Source: Neisseria sicca (lineage in GTDB: Bacteria > Pseudomonadota > Gammaproteobacteria > Burkholderiales > Neisseriaceae). From it: a stretch of DNA of 64,000 nucleotides. Shown here piece after piece: positions 58,078-64,000 of the stretch (its first letter is position 1; each line of letters starts with the position of its first letter). Below the pieces are notes generated by a model. That model worked only from the letters and a program-made list of their open reading frames with translations. It did not search any database and had not been told where the DNA came from. The stretch is from NCBI RefSeq assembly GCF_003044565.1, contig NZ_POXG01000002.1, positions 1 through 64,000 on the forward strand, given 5' to 3'. The position numbers and the translations under genes are program-made.

Positions 58078-59735
58078 AAAAACACGATTCTTCTCAAACA
58101 CATCGCGCACCTGCGCGTGTCAAAAAAACCAATGTCTTCACGTCTATCGTGTGGCTGATTCCGCTGATTGCGCTGATTGCAGGCGGCTGGCTGCTGGTGA
58201 AAGACATCCGCAACCGAGGTCCGGTCGTCACGCTTTTGATGGACAGCGCGGAAGGCATTGAGGTCAACAACACGGTGATTAAAGTATTGAACGTCGATGT
58301 CGGACACGTTACCCGCATCAAGCTGCGCGATGACCAAAAAGGCGTGGAAGTCACCGCCCAGCTTAACGCCGATGCGAAAGACCTCATCCGCAGCGATACG
58401 CAGTTTTGGGTGGTCAAGCCCCGTATCGACCAAAGCGGCGTAACGGGTTTGAGCACGCTCCTGTCTGGTTCGTATATCGCGTTTACGCCCGGCAAAAGCA
58501 ATGAAACGAAGGACGTATTTGAAGTTCAGGACATTCCGCCGATTGCCGCCATCGGACAAAGCGGCCTGCGCCTGAAGCTGGTCGGTCAAAACGACAAAAT
58601 CCTCAACGTCAGCAGCCCTGTGCTTTATGAAAACTTTATGGTTGGACAGGTCGAAAGCGCGTATTTCGAGCCTGCCGACCAAACCGTGCATTACACCATC
58701 TTCATCCAAAGCCCGAACGATAAATTGATTAATTCGGAAAGCCGCTTTTGGCTGGAGAGCGGCATCAATATCGAAACCACAGGCAGCGGCGTAAAACTCA
58801 ACTCTGCCCCTCTGCCCGCGTTGCTTTCCGGCGCGATTTCGTTTGATTCGCCGAAAACCAAAAACAACAAAAATGTGAAAAGCGAAGACAGTTTTACGCT
58901 TTACGACAGCCGCAGCGAAGTGGCAAATCTGCCCGACGACCGTTCGCTGTATTACACTGCGTTTTTCAAACAGTCCGTGCGCGGTCTTACCGCAGGCTCG
59001 CCCGTCGAATATAAAGGGCTTAATGTAGGTGTGGTTTCCGATGTTCCCTATTTCGACCGAAACGACAGCCTGCATCTGTTTGAAAACGGCTGGATTCCCG
59101 TGCGCATCCGCATCGAGCCGTCGCGCATGGAAATCAACGCTGACGAACAAAGCAAAGAGCATTGGAAACAACAATTCCAAGCGGCTTTGGGCAAAGGTCT
59201 GACCGCCACTATCTCCAGCAACAATCTGCTGACCGGCAGCAAAATGATTGAATTGAACGACCAGCCTTCTTCTTCGCCCAAGCTGCGACCGCACACCGTT
59301 TACGCAGGCGATACCGTCATTGCCACACAAGGCGGCGGTTTGGACGATTTGCAGGCGAAAGTGGCGGACTTGTTAGAGAAATTCAACAACTTGCCGTTGG
59401 ATAAAACCGTTGCCGGGTTGAACGGCTCGCTAGCCGAGCTCAAATCCACCCTAAAATCCGCCAATGCCGCCCTAAGCTCTATCGACAAACTGGTCGGCAA
59501 ACCGCAAACGCAAAACATCCCCAACGAGCTGAACCAAACCCTGAAAGAATTGCGCCAGACCCTGCAAGGCGTATCGCCGCAATCGCCCATCTACGGCGAC
59601 GTACAAAATACCCTGCAAAGCCTAGATAGAACCCTCAGAGACGTACAGCCCGTCATTAATACTTTGAAAGAAAAACCCAACGCGCTGATTTTTAACAGCA
59701 GCAGCAAAGACCCCATCCCGAAAGGAAGCCGATAA
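58074..59735 (+). CDS. pqiB: PqiB, MCE-domain protein
   Basis: A 553-aa inner-membrane-anchored periplasmic protein: one membrane segment (residues 21-40), three MCE domains (first starts at GPVVTLLMDSAEGIEVNNTVIKVLNVDVGHV; the third contains GSPVEYKGLNVGVV), and a C-terminal helical region (about 420-530) of heptad character that in E. coli builds a needle across the periplasm. Its TAA overlaps the pqiC start. Confidence 0.95.
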   Translation: MKKHDSSQTHRAPARVKKTNVFTSIVWLIPLIALIAGGWLLVKDIRNRGPVVTLLMDSAEGIEVNNTVIKVLNVDVGHVTRIKLRDDQKGVEVTAQLNADAKDLIRSDTQFWVVKPRIDQSGVTGLSTLLSGSYIAFTPGKSNETKDVFEVQDIPPIAAIGQSGLRLKLVGQNDKILNVSSPVLYENFMVGQVESAYFEPADQTVHYTIFIQSPNDKLINSESRFWLESGINIETTGSGVKLNSAPLPALLSGAISFDSPKTKNNKNVKSEDSFTLYDSRSEVANLPDDRSLYYTAFFKQSVRGLTAGSPVEYKGLNVGVVSDVPYFDRNDSLHLFENGWIPVRIRIEPSRMEINADEQSKEHWKQQFQAALGKGLTATISSNNLLTGSKMIELNDQPSSSPKLRPHTVYAGDTVIATQGGGLDDLQAKVADLLEKFNNLPLDKTVAGLNGSLAELKSTLKSANAALSSIDKLVGKPQTQNIPNELNQTLKELRQTLQGVSPQSPIYGDVQNTLQSLDRTLRDVQPVINTLKEKPNALIFNSSSKDPIPKGSR

Positions 59736-60253
59736 TGCGCCTCTTCCCGATTGCCGCCGCCCTGACGCTTGCCGCCTGCGGCACTACGCAAAGCCCGCAA
59801 TATTTCGTCCTGCCCGACAGCCAATACATCCGGCCGGCGGCGCAAGGCAGCGAAATCGCGGTCAAAGTCAACCTTACCGAACCGCTCGCCAACGGCGGCC
59901 TCGTTTACCAAACCGACGCATATCATATGAATTTGGCGAAGAACCACCTTTGGGCGGCACCGCTCGACGGCGCGCTGGCGGCGAACTTCAGCAACAAACT
60001 CAACCGCCTCAACCCGCGCCATACTTTTGTCCCCGCCGCACGCAGCCAAAGCGCCCAAACCCTGAAAATCTATGTTGAAGCCTTCCAAGGCAGCTACCAG
60101 GGACAGACTACCGTCAGCGGCTACGCCCTGTGGCCGGACGGACGCAACAAACCGTTTGACGTTACCACCCCGCAACAAGGCGACGGCTATACCGCCATGC
60201 TGGAATCTTTGGAAAACGGTTTGAACGAAGCGGCAAAAAGCATCGCCTATTGA
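59735..60253 (+). CDS. pqiC: PqiC, outer membrane lipoprotein
   Basis: A 172-aa lipoprotein of the DUF330/ABC-type transport auxiliary family. Lipobox TLAAC (Cys15), then PQYFVLPDSQYIRP and the conserved LANGGLVYQTDAYHMNLAKNHLWAAPLDGAL. It anchors the PqiB needle to the outer membrane in the E. coli model. Last gene of pqiABC; a single DUS follows the stop. Confidence 0.92.
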   Translation: MRLFPIAAALTLAACGTTQSPQYFVLPDSQYIRPAAQGSEIAVKVNLTEPLANGGLVYQTDAYHMNLAKNHLWAAPLDGALAANFSNKLNRLNPRHTFVPAARSQSAQTLKIYVEAFQGSYQGQTTVSGYALWPDGRNKPFDVTTPQQGDGYTAMLESLENGLNEAAKSIAY

Positions 60254-60319
60254 TGAGGTCGTCTGAAAACCAGCCGTATGGGTTTCGCCAAAACCATTCA
60301 TCGTGCAAAAGGAAAAGAC

Positions 60320-60961
60320 ATGCACAACATCACGCTCTATACCCATCCCTTTTCACGCGGCAGATACGTCGTATGGATGCTCAAAGAATGCGGCACGGAA
60401 TACACCGTCGTACCTATCCAGTTCGGCGCACAAATGAAATCCGCCGAATATCTCGCCATCAATCCACAAGGGCAAGTCCCCGCGCTCAAATTCGGTGATG
60501 CCGTACTGACTGAATCGACCGCTATCATTACCTTTTTGGCGGAACAATTCCCCGACAAACACCTCATCCCCGCAGCGGGTACGGTGGAACGCGGAGAATA
60601 CTACCGCTGGATGTGCATATTGATGCACCTCGAATACGCAGGCTTCAACAAACTGCACAACCTGCCTGTTGAAACGCCCGAGTGCCGCCGCCAAATCGGT
60701 TACGGCGATTTTGATACCGCATGGAACACATTGCGCGAACACTTGAAAAACCGCGACTACATCGTCGGCAACAGCTTTACCGCGATGGATTTGTACTGCT
60801 CCGCACTGATTCTGCACTTAACGCAAAATTGGAAAGTGTTGCCCGCCGATGAAACCGACGTATTGCAACGCTACGCCGCCAAACATCTCGCCCGCCCCGC
60901 TTTCGCTGAAACCACGGTATGGATGCAGGAAATCGCCGCCCAAATGCCGCCTGTGGCATAA
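60320..60961 (+). CDS. Glutathione S-transferase family protein
   Basis: A 213-aa GST-fold protein. N-terminal thioredoxin-like domain (ITLYTHPFSRGRYVVWMLKECG, NPQGQVPALKFGDAVLTESTAIITFLAEQF with the glutathione-binding ES), C-terminal helical domain with FTAMDLYCSALI. The active site looks like the Ser/Cys bacterial type (PFSRG). The ATG follows AAAAGGAAAAGAC; the upstream extension of the frame contains a DUS and no site. Substrate unknown. Confidence 0.9.
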   Translation: MHNITLYTHPFSRGRYVVWMLKECGTEYTVVPIQFGAQMKSAEYLAINPQGQVPALKFGDAVLTESTAIITFLAEQFPDKHLIPAAGTVERGEYYRWMCILMHLEYAGFNKLHNLPVETPECRRQIGYGDFDTAWNTLREHLKNRDYIVGNSFTAMDLYCSALILHLTQNWKVLPADETDVLQRYAAKHLARPAFAETTVWMQEIAAQMPPVA

Positions 60962-60978
60962 ATCATGGCTATTAAAAC

Positions 60979-61030
60979 AAAAAGGTCGTCTGAAAACCCG
61001 ATTGAGAAGGGTTTTTCAGACGACCTTTTT
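60979..61030. terminator. Inverted DUS pair, bidirectional
   Basis: AAAAAGGTCGTCTGAAAACCC and GGGTTTTTCAGACGACCTTTTT between the convergent GST gene and gloA. Confidence 0.85.
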
Positions 61031-61047
61031 ATCAGACGATTGGAAAA

Positions 61048-61455
61048 TCAGTATTTCACTGAATCATTGCCGCTGTTTTTTTGGATAAATTCGATTTTAT
61101 AACCGTCAGGATCTTCGACAAAAGCGATAACGGTTGTGCCGTGCATCATCGGTCCTGCCTCGCGCACGACTTTTCCGCCTTTTTGTCTGACCCGTTCGCA
61201 AGCCTCATACGCATCATCCACTTCTACCGCGATATGACCGTAAGCATTGCCGATATCGTAGCTTTCCGTATCCCAGTTGTGCGTCAATTCCAGTACGGTA
61301 TTTTCAGCCTCATTACCATAACCGACAAACGCCAGAGTAAAACGTCCTTCGGGATAATCGTGGCGGCGCAGCAAAGACATACCTAAAACATTTTGATAGA
61401 AGTCCAAAGATTTTTCGAGGTTGCCAACGCGCAACATCGTATGAAGCAGTCGCAT
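61048..61455 (-). CDS. gloA: Lactoylglutathione lyase (glyoxalase I)
   Basis: A 135-aa metal-dependent enzyme that turns the methylglyoxal-glutathione adduct into lactoylglutathione. All pieces are present: [24 protein letters not shown] with the first metal His5, VLELTHNWD with Glu, [11 protein letters not shown] with His, and [11 protein letters not shown] with Glu. Standard length. Confidence 0.96.
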   Translation of the reverse strand: MRLLHTMLRVGNLEKSLDFYQNVLGMSLLRRHDYPEGRFTLAFVGYGNEAENTVLELTHNWDTESYDIGNAYGHIAVEVDDAYEACERVRQKGGKVVREAGPMMHGTTVIAFVEDPDGYKIEFIQKNSGNDSVKY

Positions 61456-61647
61456 AATGTATTCCTTTTATCTTGTTTTAAAAACGAATTCTATCATAGT
61501 TCGTCCTAAGCGCCGATTGTCTGCACCGAACGAAATAGTGACACATTTCATCCATAAGGAACAACTTTTTCAGCCGCCAAGCAGCCATCCTCGTTTTTCA
61601 GACGACCTTGCTTTATAATTATGCTTTATGTGTTTTTCAGAACTATC

Positions 61648-63060
61648 ATGAAGTTAAGACAAACAGCCGCTCTTTTATGGCTGTCCATCCTCTCTTTGCC
61701 GGCATTTGCCATCGATTTCGGCCGCATCCCTCAAGACGAAATTTCTGTGTATGTTCAAGAATTGGACAGCGGAAACGTCTTGGTCGACCACCGTTCGAAT
61801 GTGCCGGTCAACCCCGCATCGACCATGAAGCTGGTTACAGCGTTTGCCGCATTTAAAGCCTTGGGCGGCGATTATCGCTGGACGACACAATTCAAAAGCG
61901 ACGGCACGATTCAAGGCGATACCTTGCAAGGCGATATTTATTGGGTCGGCAGCGGAGACCCTGTTTTCGACCAAGAAGGCTTGGTCGGGATGCAGCAGCA
62001 ATTGCGCGATAAAGGCATACGCAAAATCACCGGCGGCTTGGTACTCGACCGCCATTTATGGGGAGATATTCAAAATCCGAGCGATTTCGAATCCGATATC
62101 GGCTCTCTATTCATGACGCCGCCCGACCCGAATATGCTGGCTTACAAAGTCGTATCGGTCAAACCAGAACGCAACGACATAGGCGGCGTAGATCTTGTGA
62201 CCAACCCGCCCCTCCCCGATATTAAAATCGACAACAAAATCAACGTCACGCCATCAAACACATCCTGCAAAGCCTTGCAAAACCATATGCGCGCAAACTA
62301 CAAAGGCGGCGTATTGCATGTTTCCGGCAAAGTTCCGGAATCGTGTTTGGGCAATGAAATGTACGTCAACATGCTGAACATGCGTGAATTTGTACAAAAA
62401 AGCTTTATCAACCAATGGCGTTACTCAGGCGGAGAAATTACCGACGGCATCAAGGTCGCATCCGTGCCGCCCCATGCCAAAACGCTGGCGGTACACCAAT
62501 CCAAACCCATGTCTGCCATTTTGACGGACATGAACAAATATTCAAATAATTTGATTGCGCGCTCCGTATTTTTGAAATTGGGCGGCGAACATTCCGGCAA
62601 CTCTGCTTTGCAGCAAGCCTCTTCAGCCGTAAAACGTGAATTGGCTACCGCGGGCGTGGATACGGAAAATTTGGTCTTGGAAAACGGCTCCGGTTTATCC
62701 CGCCGCGAACGCGTCAGCGCAAATATGCTCGCGCAAATGCTGGAAAAAGCCTATTTCAGCCCGTTCAAACAAGACTTCATCGACACCTTACCCATCGCCG
62801 GTCAAGATGGCACGCTGAAATACCGCCTCAAACAAGCAGGTCCTGCCCTGCGCCTGAAAACGGGAACGCTCAAAGACGTACGCGCTCTCGCAGGATACTG
62901 GTTAGGGGATAAGCCCATGATTGTAGTCGTCGTGATTAACAGTCCGAATGCAACCAACTATCTAAACGACTTGGATAAACTGGTTTCAAAAATCGTACAG
63001 CCGGGCGGCGATACTTGGATAGATGCAAGAATGAAGTGCGAAGAACGGATGGAAGCTTAA
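61648..63060 (+). CDS. dacB: D-alanyl-D-alanine carboxypeptidase/endopeptidase (PBP3, PBP4-type)
   Basis: A 470-aa low-molecular-mass penicillin-binding protein of class C type 4, which trims peptidoglycan peptides in the periplasm. Signal peptide (cleavage near LPAFA), SxxK motif S58TMK, SxN in KYSNNLIARS and KTG in RLKTGTLKD. A domain inserted after the SxxK motif (about residues 90-280) is typical. I chose the ATG that gives a clean signal peptide; the longer frame adds nine residues. No strong ribosome site is seen for either. Confidence 0.94.
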   Translation: MKLRQTAALLWLSILSLPAFAIDFGRIPQDEISVYVQELDSGNVLVDHRSNVPVNPASTMKLVTAFAAFKALGGDYRWTTQFKSDGTIQGDTLQGDIYWVGSGDPVFDQEGLVGMQQQLRDKGIRKITGGLVLDRHLWGDIQNPSDFESDIGSLFMTPPDPNMLAYKVVSVKPERNDIGGVDLVTNPPLPDIKIDNKINVTPSNTSCKALQNHMRANYKGGVLHVSGKVPESCLGNEMYVNMLNMREFVQKSFINQWRYSGGEITDGIKVASVPPHAKTLAVHQSKPMSAILTDMNKYSNNLIARSVFLKLGGEHSGNSALQQASSAVKRELATAGVDTENLVLENGSGLSRRERVSANMLAQMLEKAYFSPFKQDFIDTLPIAGQDGTLKYRLKQAGPALRLKTGTLKDVRALAGYWLGDKPMIVVVVINSPNATNYLNDLDKLVSKIVQPGGDTWIDARMKCEERMEA

Positions 63061-63065
63061 AACAT

Positions 63066-63118
63066 AAATACACTTCAGGCAGCCGAGAAATGAAATTCCG
63101 GCTGCCTGAAGTGTATTT
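63066..63118. terminator. 20-bp stem terminator made of foreign-dialect uptake sequences
   Basis: A perfect 20-bp stem (63066-63085 with 63099-63118) and a 13-base loop. Each arm contains CGGCTGCCTGAA, unlike the AGGTCGTCTGAA found elsewhere in the window. It lies between convergent dacB and the TerC gene. Confidence 0.8.
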
Positions 63119-63163
63119 CAGAGGTTGTAAATCCTACTGTTTCGTTTCCTTCCCCGAAGCAGA

Positions 63164-64000
63164 TCACGAATCGGCTTTACCTTTATTTTTCTTATCAGGA
63201 AAAATGAAGGAAGCGGCAATCCCGCAAGTCAGTACAACCAATACAACCAGCAAAGACGTATTGGGAGAAATGTCCCATCCGTGATGGAACATATGGTTAC
63301 TTGCCGACAAGCCCAGTTTGGCAGCGATGAAGAACAGCAACACAACCACAGCTTTTTCCAAATGAACCAAATAGCCCTTCAACGCTTCCAATACGAAATA
63401 AAGCGTACGCAAACCCAAAATGGCAAACATCATGGCGCTGTAAACAATCAACGGTTCTTTAGATACGGCAATCACCGCAGGTACGCTGTCAAACGCGAAC
63501 ATCACGTCCGACAACTCAATCACTGCCAAACATAAAAACAGCGGCGTTGCGACCAACTGCCCTTTACGCATTTTCTGAGGATGGTTATTTTCAGGATGCT
63601 TGAGGTCTTCACCCGCCGGTTCAAGCCGCACCTCGGGATATTGCTCATGCGCCTTTTTCAACTCCTCGCCATTCAAGAAGAAATGGCTGCCGTAAAGACG
63701 GGGGAACACGGGGAAGAAGCGATGGACGACACGATACGCCAAGTGTTCGGAATAATCGGCATCTTCTTCACCCTCTTCTTCATCCCGACGCAGCATCATA
63801 ACGGCGGTATAGCCGACAATGACGGCGAAAACCACTTCTACAATCGGTCCCAACGCCAACAGTCCGGCACCGATGGCGACAAAAATCATGCGGAAAATAA
63901 TCGCGCCGATAATCCCCCAGTACAAAACGCGGTGGCGCAGGCCTTCAGGCACTTTAAACCAAGCAAAAACCGCCATCATTAAAAACAGATTATCAACGGA
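63164..64000 (-). CDS. TerC-family integral membrane protein, 5' end outside the window
   Basis: At least 278 residues of a TerC/Alx-type protein, implicated in metal (manganese) homeostasis or tellurite resistance in other bacteria. The frame is open through the right edge, reading SVDNLFLMMAVFAWF, the conserved first Asp-containing motif. A second such motif is VIELSDVMFAFDSVPAV. At least seven membrane segments; an acidic insertion MLRRDEEEGEEDADYSEHLAYR lies in the middle loop. Confidence 0.93.
   Translation of the reverse strand, partial: SVDNLFLMMAVFAWFKVPEGLRHRVLYWGIIGAIIFRMIFVAIGAGLLALGPIVEVVFAVIVGYTAVMMLRRDEEEGEEDADYSEHLAYRVVHRFFPVFPRLYGSHFFLNGEELKKAHEQYPEVRLEPAGEDLKHPENNHPQKMRKGQLVATPLFLCLAVIELSDVMFAFDSVPAVIAVSKEPLIVYSAMMFAILGLRTLYFVLEALKGYLVHLEKAVVVLLFFIAAKLGLSASNHMFHHGWDISPNTSLLVVLVVLTCGIAASFIFPDKKNKGKADS

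Noticed and set aside
58000..59330. 444-codon open frame antisense to pqiB
   Set aside because: Shadow of a well-supported MCE gene on the opposite strand.

Overview
The window is chromosomal DNA of a commensal Neisseria. Almost every gene border carries the 12-base DNA uptake sequence AGGTCGTCTGAA, often as an inverted pair that doubles as a terminator. From memory, this is the mucosa-type dialect of the N. mucosa / N. sicca / N. subflava / N. flavescens group rather than the ATGCCGTCTGAA dialect of meningococci and gonococci. Nine Correia repeat enclosed elements (six of about 157 bp, three internally deleted of about 107 bp), the divergent aniA/norB pair, hemO, dacB and the dnaA-dnaN-rpmH-rnpA-yidC neighbourhood agree with this.

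Layout. 1-417: duplicated tRNA-Val/tRNA-Asp pair. 497-2155: small AT-rich membrane-protein genes of unknown function in two unequal copies, one partly destroyed. 2423-7150: GDSL esterase lipoprotein, TonB-C protein, tag, then gcvT and gcvH separated by an Ivy-like lysozyme inhibitor, with a tandem glycine riboswitch in front of gcvT. 7446-12775: Lrp regulator, DUF1415, YbaN, YciO-type protein, an amino acid ABC permease and YegQ. 12818-16174: metN-metI-(Met-rich membrane protein)-metQ methionine uptake, with a SAM-II-like leader plus intrinsic terminator in front. 16256-22072: CREE-flanked secreted protein, glycosyltransferase, old-yellow-enzyme reductase, trimeric autotransporter. 22509-27615: sulfatase-modifying-factor-like protein and the denitrification pair aniA/norB with FNR and NsrR-type sites. 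28023-34190: five tandem mosaic DUF4189 genes behind a large RTX protein. 34637-39514: rimP-nusA-infB. 39869-43416: serC, ETF-ubiquinone oxidoreductase, dsbB. 43476-49156: dnaN, dnaA, candidate oriC, rpmH, rnpA, yidD, yidC. 49250-53201: DUF1963, sspAB, and a PlsC-like/OlsB-like acyltransferase pair. 53496-56302: repeat-bearing surface lipoprotein beside hemO. 56767-64000: pqiABC, GST, gloA, dacB and a TerC protein cut by the right edge.

How the parts work together. The metabolic blocks have RNA-level control visible in sequence: glycine cleavage by a two-aptamer glycine riboswitch, methionine import by a SAM-type leader, and rimP-nusA-infB by a terminator hairpin placed between promoter and first gene, which suggests NusA autoregulation. 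The denitrification pair shows a textbook class II FNR promoter for aniA and a palindrome just after the norB -10. The accessory surface genes (autotransporter, RTX protein, DUF4189 array, TbpB-like lipoprotein with a KKAEEA helix, membrane-protein cassettes) are the most variable and least understood part. The least described items are the mosaic DUF4189 array, the cassette-like locus at 497-2390 with its DUS breakpoint and CREE insertion, and the Met-rich membrane protein inside the methionine transporter locus.
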